Source: Siderastrea siderea
Lineage: Eukaryota > Cnidaria > Anthozoa > Scleractinia > Rhizangiidae
Length of the DNA: 64,000 bases
Reading direction: 5' to 3'
Assembly (NCBI GenBank): GCA_964030785.1
Contig: OZ034968.1
Coordinates: 32,015,186 to 32,079,185, forward strand
The notes below the pieces were generated by a model. The model had not been told where the DNA came from. It did no database searches and saw nothing but the letters and a program-made list of their open reading frames with translations. A program made the position numbers and the translations under genes. Below, piece by piece: positions 22,821 through 33,180 of the stretch (positions within the stretch are counted from its first letter, which is position 1; the number at the start of each line of letters is the position of its first letter).

Positions 22821-23771
22821 ATGTCAAACGTTACACGTACTGCGAGTCCTGTTTTGCTCGAGCCAGTGGACGCATGGTACTGGGTCATCCGAGGAATCAT
22901 CGCCATTTTAACCATCATAGGGAACGGACTTGTGATTTACATGATCGCTTTCAAACGGCGTCTGAGAGTTCCTAATAACTGGTTCGTGTTATCCTTGGCA
23001 GTTGCAGACTTTTGCGTCGGTTTATTCTCCACAACAAGTGGACTCCTTTGCACGTTTCAGCTTCGATGCGATTGGCGCTTACAGACAACTTTTTACAACT
23101 TCCTACTCTTTGCCTCCACGTTGAACTTGTGGGCGATGGCAATCGACAGATATATCGGGATTGTGTACTCTTTGCGGTATAAATCACTTGTGACAACGAA
23201 GCGGGTCGTTGCAATGGTAGCCATGTCATGGGGCATCTCCTTCGTCGCAGCATTTGTTCGGTTGCTTTGGTTACAGAACAACCACTTTAACCAAAGGATA
23301 GATAAATACTATCGAGTGGTCATAGACCTATTTTTCGGTATAATCTCATGCGCTGTTCTAGTGACTATTTATTTCCGTATATTGTTTATTTCACGAAAAC
23401 TTGCAAGGAACGCAGCTAGACAATTGGGTCAGATAAATTACAACTATGTTCCATACAGCCAAAAAACCGAGGCGCGGGGAAACAAATCTGCAAAGTTTCT
23501 TGGTTTGGTGGTTTTACTGTTTGTGCTTTGTTACAGTCTTAGTATCTATATTTCATTTTGCTTAATTTTTAAGCTCAATTCGGCTATCAACGCTCTTCTG
23601 ATGCGTGTCTCATTATTACTAGTTCACTTTAACTCCGCGGTTAATTTTGTCGTGTATGCGTTCATGAAGAAAGACATTCGTCTGGAATTTAGACGATTAT
23701 GCCGGTGTCGCAGTGACAATCCTTCGGATTTCACCGAGTCTCGGGAATTTTCCTTGGCTCAGATAATCTGA
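22821..23771 (+). CDS. Class A GPCR 2, intronless paralog of GPCR 1
   Basis: A 316-residue receptor with ATG at 22,821. Long identical runs with GPCR 1, such as WVIRGIIAIL and LNLWAMAIDRYIGIV, show recent common ancestry. Markers are N-glycosylation site N3, GN in TM1 (N34), D63 in TM2, DRY at 109-111 and W137 in TM4. The TM6 motif is C237-Y-S-L instead of CWxP, and TM7 reads N275-F-V-V-Y in place of NPxxY. Divergence is concentrated in the third intracellular loop (about 198-225) and the C-terminus. The shared unusual switches mean these changes predate the duplication. The ligand is unknown. Confidence 0.9.
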   Translation: MSNVTRTASPVLLEPVDAWYWVIRGIIAILTIIGNGLVIYMIAFKRRLRVPNNWFVLSLAVADFCVGLFSTTSGLLCTFQLRCDWRLQTTFYNFLLFASTLNLWAMAIDRYIGIVYSLRYKSLVTTKRVVAMVAMSWGISFVAAFVRLLWLQNNHFNQRIDKYYRVVIDLFFGIISCAVLVTIYFRILFISRKLARNAARQLGQINYNYVPYSQKTEARGNKSAKFLGLVVLLFVLCYSLSIYISFCLIFKLNSAINALLMRVSLLLVHFNSAVNFVVYAFMKKDIRLEFRRLCRCRSDNPSDFTESREFSLAQII

Positions 23772-25097
23772 AAATACTCCTCAAGTGAAAGGGCATAACA
23801 TTTCAAATTAATAAAGACTTAAAACACTCGTGTATTTCAGCAACTTGTAACTATTTGAATTAAGATGACCTTATTTTGCCCTCAAAGCGCGTACAAGTGT
23901 TGCCATTGTAAAAGCCGCTCTTTCAATCGTTAAATACCAATAATTATAAAATATGAACTGACGTGTAATGTTTTGGTCGCAGATTTTATGCTTTCAGTCA
24001 GGCAATTTATCATCAGGGCAAATACGAGGAAATAACATCCATGCATGCATTTAGAAACACAATCACACAGGGGTCAAAGGCCGGAAAGAGGAAGGAGGCT
24101 GCTTACGTCACTTTTTTTCAATCGCAAGTCTGAGTCTTAAAAGAGAACCGCGTCACGTACGTTTTTATAGCGACGAGTAATTGATTGAAATACAATTTCA
24201 TTTAAAATTTGTTGATCTGACATATTGTTGATGACATATGAAAAAGAATTGTAAGTGAGCCGTCCCACGCCCCCCCCCCCCCTCCTCTCTCCCTTCTGGG
24301 AGGGGGAGATGGAAGCTTGGGTAGGGTAGTGGCGCTTGGACCCCTCAAAACGTGACATTGGTGACACTCTGTTTATAAAGATAGGAAGCCTTGTTTTGTG
24401 ACTCTGTTTAACCTCAAGATGCTTTTGAGGTGGCCATCGGTAACGTTTTAACATTGAAATGTCCATGCAAGATAGGATTATGATCAATCACGAGGGATTC
24501 CCCCTTAACTCATGGTAAAACCAAAGTACCATAAAAACATTCCCCAAACCACACCGTTTCCGGCAGGAAGGCCCCGTTTGGCAAAACAGTAAAGGAGTGC
24601 CTGAACGTGGATGCCAGGCAAAAACTCGATGACAACCAAGCGTCGCCAATTGTTATTGCCCGTAAAACTACACTCACCTGTTGGTTTTTTAAAGTTAGAA
24701 TAGTACCAATTTGACGCTTCATCAAGGTTTATCGTCCATTAACGTTTGGCGGTTAACATTTGAGTCATTTGGCGGTTAACAATATTAACCCCATTGAGAG
24801 CTAAAAGGAGCATCAAGGCAAACTTAAAGTAAAGACAGCTTGACTCATTAAACGGTGAAGCTGATGTTCAGCTTGCCAAAATAAGATTTTGTGATTTTTT
24901 TACATGGCCTCGTGTCTGCAGATCAGGCTTGCACAGATCTTCCGCTTCTCACAAACCACCACTCTACGCGTTTGCATTTGGCTACAACTCAGGCTAAAGC
25001 GCTGATGCTTTTTTCTTTCTTTTTTCCGTTAATTTTTTTCGCGAAAATGATCGTCAAATAACTTGTAACATTCATCAGTAACTTCAAAATATTCAAA
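23772..25097. other. Intergenic DNA with a C/G homopolymer region
   Basis: A polyadenylation-like AATAAAG occurs at about 23,811 behind GPCR 2. Pyrimidine and purine runs lie at 24,268-24,310. A 216-base open frame on the minus strand at 24,510-24,725 has no recognisable domain. No further gene is supported. Confidence 0.4.
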
Positions 25098-25325
25098 CCC
25101 TCGAACGTACAAGCAAAGTCACACCCCCACGGTGATACAAGGGTGGGGGGGTGGGGTTGATGGAACCCCCCTTGGGTTTTCGTTATATTATAACATTTTG
25201 GAAAGATTTCAACTTCAGTAGAAAGCCTGTGATGTACTCTACAAGATGAGGTACATAATATGGGCTATGGGGTTAGTTTCTAAAGAAACTGTGGTTGCTG
25301 CGTCGGTGGGGACGTGAAACACAAA

Positions 25326-26222
25326 ATTTTGGATTTATCAACTGAGTTGATAGGGTAAATTGGCCACCGTAAAGAGATTGAAAGCTGACGCTTCGAGCGT
25401 TAGCCCTTCGTCAGAGCAAATCAAGGAATTGTGGGTTGCACTTGGTTTATATAGGGAGTGGTGGAGCTACGCTATTGGTGGGAACATGGTAACGTGGAAA
25501 ACAAGAATAAATTAATTGAATGAAAAGCGTTCGTTGGTACCGTGGGGATTAAGTGTACCGATTTGAAAAATGAATTTTTGTTCTAGATTTTTAGGGCTTT
25601 CCGTGTTACCCTGGTGTAGGGAAAGGCCACAGATCGTCATATGTTGATTAGAATGATTAGGGAGATTGAAATGTCGGGCGACTGGTTTGGATGCGTCCTT
25701 GTCATTTCTTCCAACGTCTCGTAGGTGTTCGCGGAAACGGTCCCCTAATCTCCTCCCTGTTTCACCAATGTATATCTTTTTGCATAGAGTGCATGTTATG
25801 CAATAGATAACATTCGCAGAGGTGCATGTAAAACGATCAGTGATTTTAATCGATCGCTTGGGTCCTGTTATTTTGTCCGCATTGTGAATCAAAGGGCAAG
25901 TGTTGCATCGTTTGCGCGCGCATTTAAAAGTACCTGGTTGATCATCAGATTTAAGTACACTTCTAACTAGAAAGTTCCCTATGTTTTTGTCGCGTTTGAA
26001 TGAAACCAAAGGGGGTTGTGAAAAGATTCTTCCTGTTTCGTTGTCATTTTGGAGTAATTTGAAGTTCTTTAAAATGATGTTTTTGGCTGCGAGGTTATGT
26101 GGATGATAAGTGAGTGTAAATGGAATTCTCTCATTTTTTTCCTCCTGTGACGTTTGCGGTGCTGACTGTCGATCAATCTGTTGAGCACGGTGTTGAGCTG
26201 TGTTGACAATTGCAACAGAATC
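25326..26222 (-). mobile_element. Inverted 3' fragment of a Penelope-like element (left palindrome arm)
   Basis: This arm is the inverted copy of 26,909-27,800 with only a few differences. On the minus strand it encodes the C-terminal 165 residues of the element protein (25,512-26,009, start codon not real) with the endonuclease signature CTLCKKIYIGETGRRLGDRF. Compared with the right arm it has one extra codon (LNPHGTN versus LNPGTN). It lacks the RT core. Confidence 0.85.
25383..25417 (-). ncRNA. Decayed hammerhead-like motif, left arm
   Basis: Minus strand: GCT, CTGACGA core, a GGGC/GCTC hairpin with loop TAAC, then GAAG (family GAAA altered), CGTC and AGC, which pairs with the opening GCT. 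One extra A sits before helix II. The changed GAAA would be expected to impair cleavage. Confidence 0.45.
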
Positions 26223-27614
26223 AATTTTTCCGGCGAAAACAAACTTATTTTTACTATGGACATAACTTCTTTATATACTGAGATTCCCAATAAAGAAGGA
26301 CTTCAGGCACTTAGGTTTTTCTTCGACCAGTGCACTATTAAAGAACCCAGCTCGGAAACACTGCTCCGTTTAGCTGAACTAGTTTTGACACTGAACTGCT
26401 TTTCATTTGCCGATAACCACTACAAACAGGTCAACGGCGTCGCTATGGGCACCAAAATGGGACCTAGCTACGCCAGTCTTTTCGTAGGTTACATCGAAAA
26501 TCAATTTTTCAACCAAGTTAATGGCACCAAACCTGAACTTTACGGCCGCTACATCGACGACTGTGTTGGCGCTACTTCATCTAGCAGAGACGAACTTGAT
26601 CATTTTATAACTTCTGTCAACTCCTTTCACCCTGCACTGAAATATACCTGGGAAATTTCCGAAATTTCAATCGCTTTTCTCGACATCAAAGTTTCAATCA
26701 ATGACAACGGCCTATCAACCAGTGTGTTCTACAAACCTACCGATTCCCACAGTTATTTGTTGCATTTATCCTCTCATCCTTCCCATGTCAAAAACTCCAT
26801 CCCGTTCTCTCAATTTCTTAGACTTCGGCGTTTATGTAGTGATGACTCTGATTTTTCCAACAAATCAGAGGAAATGTGTCATTTCTTCAAGAATCGTGGC
26901 TATCCTGATTCTGTTGCAATTGTCAACACAGCTCAACACCGTGCTCAACAGATTGATCGACAGTCAGCACCGCAAACGTCACAGGAGGAAAAAAATGAGA
27001 GAATTCCATTTACACTCACTTATCATCCACATAACCTCGCAGCCAAAAACATCATTTTAAAGAACTTCAAATTACTCCAAAATGACAACGAAACAGGAAG
27101 AATCTTTTCACAACCCCCTTTGGTTTCATTCAAACGCGACAAAAACATAGGGAACTTTCTAGTTAGAAGTGTACTTAAATCTGATGATCAACCAGGTACT
27201 TTTAAATGCGCGCGCAAACGATGCAACACTTGCCCTTTGATTCACAATGCGGACAAAATAACAGGACCCAAGCGATCGATTAAAATCACTGATCGTTTTA
27301 CATGCACCTCTGCGAATGTTATCTATTGCATAACATGCACTCTATGCAAAAAGATATACATTGGTGAAACAGGGAGGAGATTAGGGGACCGTTTCCGCGA
27401 ACACCTACGAGACGTTGGAAGAAATGACAAGGACGCATCCAAACCAGTCGCCCGACATTTCAATCTCCCTAATCATTCTAATCAACATATGACGATCTGT
27501 GGCCTTTCCCTACACCAGGGTAACACGGAAAGCCCTAAAAATCTAGAACAAAAATTCATTTTTCAAATCGGTACACTTAATCCCGGTACCAACGAACGCT
27601 TTTCATTCAATTAA
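26223..27614 (+). CDS. Penelope-like element reverse transcriptase/GIY-YIG protein, 5'-truncated
   Basis: The frame is open from 26,181, but its first ~14 codons (from a TTG) lie in the inverted arm, so the genuine element sequence starts near 26,223 (NRINFSGEN). Motifs, numbered from 26,181, are FTMDITSLYTEIP (motif A, D27), GVAMGTKMGPSYASL (motif B, 86-100), GRYIDD (motif C, 122-127), a Cys-rich linker (C343, C348, C351) and the endonuclease KKIYIGETGRRLGDRFREHL (390-409). The RT copies element RNA and the GIY-YIG domain nicks target DNA in the nucleus. The reading frame has no internal stop, so insertion was fairly recent, but the N-terminal part of the RT is absent. It is a different lineage from the copy at 15,163. 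Confidence 0.85.
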   Translation, partial: NFSGENKLIFTMDITSLYTEIPNKEGLQALRFFFDQCTIKEPSSETLLRLAELVLTLNCFSFADNHYKQVNGVAMGTKMGPSYASLFVGYIENQFFNQVNGTKPELYGRYIDDCVGATSSSRDELDHFITSVNSFHPALKYTWEISEISIAFLDIKVSINDNGLSTSVFYKPTDSHSYLLHLSSHPSHVKNSIPFSQFLRLRRLCSDDSDFSNKSEEMCHFFKNRGYPDSVAIVNTAQHRAQQIDRQSAPQTSQEEKNERIPFTLTYHPHNLAAKNIILKNFKLLQNDNETGRIFSQPPLVSFKRDKNIGNFLVRSVLKSDDQPGTFKCARKRCNTCPLIHNADKITGPKRSIKITDRFTCTSANVIYCITCTLCKKIYIGETGRRLGDRFREHLRDVGRNDKDASKPVARHFNLPNHSNQHMTICGLSLHQGNTESPKNLEQKFIFQIGTLNPGTNERFSFN

Positions 27615-27800
27615 TTTATTCTTGTTTTCCACGTTGCCATGTTCCCACCAATAGCGTAGCTCCACCACTCCGTATATAAACCAAGTGCAACCCACAATTC
27701 CTTGATTTGCTCTGACAAAGGGCTAACGCTAGAGACGTCAGCTTTCAATCTCTTTACGGTGGCCAATTTACCCTATCAACTCAGTTGATAAATCCAAAAT
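26909..27800 (+). mobile_element. Right palindrome arm: 3' part and tail of the Penelope-like element
   Basis: Complements 25,326-26,222. It contains the end of the coding frame and about 185 bases of tail, including TATATAAACC (27,673-27,682) and ends in TTGATAAATCCAAAATTTT. With the left arm it can form a hairpin of nearly 900 bp around a ~690-base loop holding the RT core. Confidence 0.85.
27709..27742 (+). ncRNA. Decayed hammerhead-like motif, right arm
   Basis: GCTCTGACAAAGGGCTAACG and onward is the partner of the left-arm motif. Here the core reads CTGACAA and the second core GAGA, so it is mutated at positions different from the left arm. The two copies together suggest an ancestor with CTGACGA and GAAA. 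Confidence 0.4.
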
Positions 27801-28240
27801 TTTACATATTATGGGCTGCCCCGCTGTTGGAGGCCTGTGACTTCATTCAAGATGGATTGGCCGCCATCTTGGATTTTACCGAAAATTTGAAATCGTCAAA
27901 AAACGTTAAAAATTGGAAATTTTTTATGCTGGACATGTAGAATATGACATAATTAAACATTTTGCTGCTTTTTGTTGACATTTTTTGCATTTTTCACCTA
28001 AAAAGGGTAAAAAACAGCAATTGTTCTTAAAAAATGGCGCGACCACCTGCTACTTATGACGTCATATCTCGTTACCATAGCAACCGATTCTCACCAAACC
28101 TGTGTCAAAATGTGTCCTAGGGATATGCACACAGCTTCTAAAAACGGCAGGTCTAGATCATAATTCGTTTTCGAAAAATTCGAGGAAAACCTTATGGGGG
28201 GGGGGGTGGCATCCCCCCCCCCCTTGTACGTCCGAGGGTT

Positions 28241-29144
28241 AAAAAGAATATTAAATTCAATTTTACACAACTAAATTAAAATTAAAACGAGCTGTGTACT
28301 TGGAAATAGTTAAATGCTCAATTCTAATCGGCCGGGAAAGGGATACGCCCATAATATAACTGTAGTTATATTACGTTATGTGATATAAGATCCCCTGATG
28401 TGCTCATGCAGATATGTTGAACTTGAAACATTTACTCATGCTTATTCATTTTAAGAAGGTTTAGTTAGCATTCAAAATATCTGATTGCAATCTTAAATGA
28501 AAAATTAAAAAATAACAATAATAATAAAATAAAATAGATCACTTCAGTAAAACGAAACTAAAACGTTAGGGTACTGTAAAATGAAGGAAGGAGAATTGTT
28601 ACATACTAGACCGTATGGTTTTTACGCAGCATCGTTATCAGTGGTTGAACTCCGAACTAACGCGTTATAATTAAATATATGCCTCGAGATGGAGGAGTAC
28701 CGCCCGGACTGATAATCCACCGTCCTGACCACTAGTCCAGACGGAAGTGTGTACTCTGCGCGCATTCAGTTTATGTGGGGATGGACACCTTATAACAACA
28801 TTTTGTACCATGCAAGATATGGTTTAGGGCAAAGCACTTCTTAGGAATTCAGGGAGGCTATGTACAGAGTTAGGCGTGGAATTTGAAGAGCGTAATGGTC
28901 GATGTTGTGGTCCGGTTAGTCCCAGAACGGCATCTTGTTCGGGAAGATAATAGCATCTGTTTTAAGAGAGGTTGCCTCTCAGTTTGGGGGTTAGGGATAC
29001 GGTTCATAAGGTAGGGAGTCCAACAGCTGGAATTATGTGGTGGTGTAGCGGTTTGACTGAAACCGTCGACCTTGTTCATCGTTCATGCGTGAAAAAATGA
29101 GAAGTCTCACTACGTCAAATGAGTGGTGAAGTGATAATCACTCC
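28241..29144. other. Intergenic DNA 3' of GPCR 3
   Basis: No gene. On the minus strand at about 28,680-28,750 a tRNA-like stretch contains TGGACTAGTGGTCAGGAC, resembling an A box, but no B box (GGTTCGANNCC) follows. It may be a decayed tRNA or SINE. Confidence 0.4.
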
Positions 29145-30164
29145 CTAGTTCAAGCTGGCTCCTTTAATTAAGGTGAATTCTTCCTTTGCACATTGAGTGC
29201 TTGGTTTACCCATCCCGACATCAATTGAACAATTAGCTACTGTTGTCTCCTGCATGCGAACCAACCCAAAATCAAGTGAATCCTGGTTAATACGGCATCT
29301 GAACAATCGTTTTAACTCTGTTCTTATATCCCTCTTTAAAAATGAGTACACTACGACGTTTATGGCAGAATTTAAGAAAAGAAGAATTCGCGAAACTTCA
29401 ACGAACTCGATTGTGACCGTGCACAAATTGAACACATGACAAAATCCACGATAAGCTGATAGCACCCAACAAAAGATGAATAGCAGTGCTACAGATGCAA
29501 ACACCTTCAGGTTGGATCTCTCCCTGTATCTTTGCCTCCTTTTGTTTTGCGTTGTGCAGCCTCTGTAGCGCTGTTTAATACTCTCTTGTGCAGCGATTTG
29601 CCGAGAATGAGCTCGAGTTATTAAATACAAATGGCAATATACCAAAAGCATCATTAAGCACGGAGTTAGTTCAAAGCAGACAACGACTAATCCTCCGTAC
29701 ACTCGATTTGCTGTGAACGTTGTTCCATTGCTACTTTTCCACAGAAAAGGCAAAAGTGAAATACCTGTAGGTATTACCCATGCAATAAAAATCAAGATCG
29801 TGACTTTGCATTGAGTCATCAATGCATAATATTTCAGCGGTCTTGTGATGGCAAGGTATCTGTCTCCAGTCATAACACATAAATTGCCAACTGACACGTA
29901 TAGAATGAGATTATAGAATGTTAGGAGCGCGTCAAGATCTAAAGATACCCAGAAAGTGTGGATAACGTATGTTGGTATCACCATAAGTCCAACTAACAAA
30001 TCTGCGAACGACAAAGAGAGGATAAACCAGTTGGCTGTGACGTGAAGAGTTCTTCGTGTTAAGATTAAATATATCACCAATGTGTTGCCGCAAACTGTTG
30101 TAATTCCTACCACGACAACCAGGATCCAATACCAAACAGCTTCCTTTTCGCTTGGGCTGTCCAT
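29145..30164 (-). CDS. Class A GPCR 3, intronless
   Basis: A 339-residue receptor when started at the ATG at 30,164. The frame is open three codons further to a GTG, and an acceptor-like TTTTCCAG lies just before it, so a 5' untranslated exon is possible. Markers are N27 in TM1, D55 in TM2, DRY at 101-103, W129 in TM4, C232-W233 in TM6 (the tryptophan is kept, the proline is replaced by L235), and TM7 N269-V-V-V-Y. The third intracellular loop is very basic (KRRQRYRERS). It is clearly distant from the other six receptors in the window. The ligand is unknown. Confidence 0.9.
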   Translation of the reverse strand: MDSPSEKEAVWYWILVVVVGITTVCGNTLVIYLILTRRTLHVTANWFILSLSFADLLVGLMVIPTYVIHTFWVSLDLDALLTFYNLILYVSVGNLCVMTGDRYLAITRPLKYYALMTQCKVTILIFIAWVIPTGISLLPFLWKSSNGTTFTANRVYGGLVVVCFELTPCLMMLLVYCHLYLITRAHSRQIAAQESIKQRYRGCTTQNKRRQRYRERSNLKVFASVALLFIFCWVLSAYRGFCHVFNLCTVTIEFVEVSRILLFLNSAINVVVYSFLKRDIRTELKRLFRCRINQDSLDFGLVRMQETTVANCSIDVGMGKPSTQCAKEEFTLIKGASLN

Positions 30165-33142
30165 TGACACCACTGGAAAATTCCAATTTGTTTCCCAGTT
30201 TCTCCTGTTGGAAGAACACTGAGCAATTTTTATTTGAATATGGAAATGAATGGAATGTTTTTTTCATTGTTATTCCAATCTTATTCTTCCCTTTTTGTTA
30301 CTGCGCATAGGTTCTGCGCATCTCAGGTCTGGTCTGAAATATTCAGGCTTCTTAAGGAATTTGCCTACTAACACAACGGTATGTTTTCTCGGTTTATGAC
30401 CGTGTCAGAGGGAAAAAGCAGATCACATCAAGGGCTATCAGAATCTGAAAAGAAAATTGGGTGAAACCACACATTTTCAGAGATAATGGGGCTGATATAA
30501 AGCGTAATGCACCAAATGAATAAACGTCACTAAAGTCATGAAGTGGAAACATGTAAGGGAATTATCTTTAAGAGGTAAGTCTTATCATGCCCGGTAAACA
30601 ATTTAAGAGAACCGCAAAAGGCAGAACAATAAACTGGATATCTTAAGAGCTAAAGGGTTATGATCTTGTGCATGAACTGGTATTATCAAGTTTAAAGCTT
30701 TACATTTTCACAGAAGTACTTTTTCTTTCGATAGCCCTTTGTTGTTTAGTGACTGTGAAAGACTTAAAACGTTCTATTCAGTTTTAGATTGACATGTTGC
30801 AGTTGAAGTTTCTTTTCAGATCATATTGTCAGACCGGTCTTAGTGTTTGTTCCGCTTGACTTTTGTCTCGTTAGCTCAGCTGCTTTCCCATTAAGTGTTT
30901 GACCTCAAACTGAATAATTTATTTTCAATTACAAACAATATTTATTTACATGACATAGGCAACGTTTTTCATTTCAATGTCTTAAATATCCCTCTGCGAT
31001 CTTCAAATTTGCGTTACCTTTTTGATATCACCAATGTGTTCTTAATTCAGATTTTATCATGATCGTCAAGTGCAGTGGTTTATGCATATGAGTACTGACT
31101 AATCATGATCAGAATGCAGTTCATATTCAATTTTGGTCAATTTCTTCGGTCCTACGGACAACGATACGACCCTTGCAAGAAACGACCTTACAGTGTAGTT
31201 GGAAAGGAAGATATGTTGAAGTTCCAGCGGTATTAAAAATTAAATGTAAAGAAGATCCTCGCAGTTATTAACGCAACTTATGCAGTTGCGAAAAGAAAGC
31301 CTGAAAAAATCAGGCTTGCCGGTATTAAAAATTGTTTGGAATAAGCAATATAAAATGTAATTTTCTGAAAATAAAATAAAGCAAATTCATGTTTACATTG
31401 TCTGGTCTTCGTAGTTTCTTGTGTTTCACATCAGGCAAAATTTTCGATTCTACTACTCTAGTTTTGATTATTTCCATAAAGCAAATGCGAAAGCTATTTT
31501 TTTCTACTTATTAAAGTGTCATTTCTTCAGAGATGGTTATCCTCTTTATCCTGGTTATCCCAAGAAATATTAACTTTCCTGCTCTAAACACATAATACAA
31601 ATTACTTCTACTTGTGATAACCTACCTACAAGAGAAGAACAGCGGTCATCCAGTTCAGATTTCCCTTTTTTGTGACTAATTTTACACTGAAATGTTAGAA
31701 ACACAACAAACCTAAAAATGCCCTTGTTTCAAGTACGGATGTCATGTTACGAGTAATACATTTGGCGGGGAAGTAAACAAGACTGTTATTGCTTTGGACA
31801 GCTGCATCTTAGTCCTTTCAACAAAATCAAATGTCATGAATATTCTTAGCAGTGTTGGCTCTTCATACAGCAAAAGAAGCTTGATTGGGCGTAATAAGAA
31901 AGCCTGTTTCCGTTAAATTTATAATTCCAGCCATTAAATTTTGATTAACGCTTTCATATCGTTAAAGAAAACACTGGTTTGCCGCTAATTTGTCACCTCG
32001 ATCGGTTATTTACTTTTCTCCTGATGTTTGAATAGGACCTGAATACATTTTCAGTTATTTAGCTTTTAGAGAGAAACTGTTGGCAGGGAACTTATGCGCT
32101 ATGAGAAAAGGATCGTCTGAATGCCAAAAGGCTCCCCCTCCTCCCCGCTCCCAAAAAAACAGACTAAAAGGGTCCCCATCCAAAGGCATTTATTCTTTTT
32201 ATAGTACACGCTTTACATGGTCATAGTTCACATACTGGCAGATTATCAAATAAGAAACGAACGACCTCAGAGATGTGGTTCAATTAGTACTCGCTGGATA
32301 CGGTAAATGCAAATCTTGGTTTTCTCCAACTTAACCGTCCCGTTTAAACTTGACGAAATGTGAAAGGCACCCGAAAGGAAAAGTATAACCCAGAGGGCAG
32401 TAAGTGCAGCTGCTGAAAAATGGATACCGACCAGCCAGTCTACCTTAAAACAAAAGAAAACAAAACAAAACAAAACAACAAAATTATCGTCAGCAACAAC
32501 AACAACAACAAACAAACAAAAACAGTGAAACGGTGGAGTGACACTAATATTATACTAAATATACTGTACAACTATGGCGCTACAGGTATAAGAAATCTTG
32601 TTTGAGATGCATGATCAGTCATCGATAAAGTTCGTAGTAAATAACTGTAGATCGGAGAATGAAAGCAATTGTTTTAGACTCGCCGATTACGAGAGTTTGG
32701 AGACTGAATAGAAGTGAAGGTGATTTTCGTCAAGAAATTGCGATCGACTGACTAGTGTTACTACCCGTTATCTTTCGTTTAAATGCTAAGAAATTTATAA
32801 TCGATAATGTTTAATTCATGAAAATTCGAGAGCAGTGTAATAAGTACTGCCATGTGTATTAATATCATTATTGTTGATGTCAGCTTTCGTTATAATTATG
32901 AATATAATTTGAGTTTTTTAGATGCCAAATAATGATAACATTTTGACCAGTAAACCCTCTGATTACAACACGGTTTTATTTACCAAATTAGGGAGCGAAA
33001 TCCTAAATAATCAGCCGTAATTTATAATAACTGTAGTGACCAGAAAGAGAAAAAAGGGTGATTAATAAACTATTGATTAAGGAAAACATTTCTAAGTTAT
33101 TTCAGTAGGGCCATAGATACACATTATTACCGACCTTATTAC
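30165..33142. other. Intergenic DNA without a supported gene
   Basis: At 31,225-31,335 a repeat-like segment carries two GCGGTATTAAAAATT-type motifs and AAAGCCTGAAAAAATCAGGC, a short hairpin typical of a dispersed repeat. Simple A/C-rich sequence lies at 32,447-32,520. No coding exon was recognised. Confidence 0.4.
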
Positions 33143-33180
33143 CAGCAAATCATTACCAATAGAGAGGTAATGATTTGCTG
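33143..33180. repeat. Perfect 15-bp hairpin
   Basis: CAGCAAATCATTACC at 33,143-33,157 is followed after eight bases by its exact complement at 33,166-33,180. Function unknown; it may be the tip of a small fold-back element. Confidence 0.7.

Larger units (their letters stand above)
25098..28240. repeat. Outer inverted ends flanking the Penelope-like palindrome
   Basis: AACCCTCGAACGTACAAG near 25,096-25,113 and its near-complement CTTGTACGTCCGAGGGTT near 28,223-28,240 face each other. Both are followed inward by G/C runs and a related GATGG..CCCCCC block. They may be the ends of one host element carrying the Penelope-like insertion, or two separate copies of one repeat family. No clear target duplication was found. 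Confidence 0.5.

Noticed and set aside
28680..28750. Possible tRNA gene on the minus strand
   Set aside because: An A-box-like stretch is present, but there is no B box and no convincing cloverleaf. At most a decayed tRNA-derived repeat.
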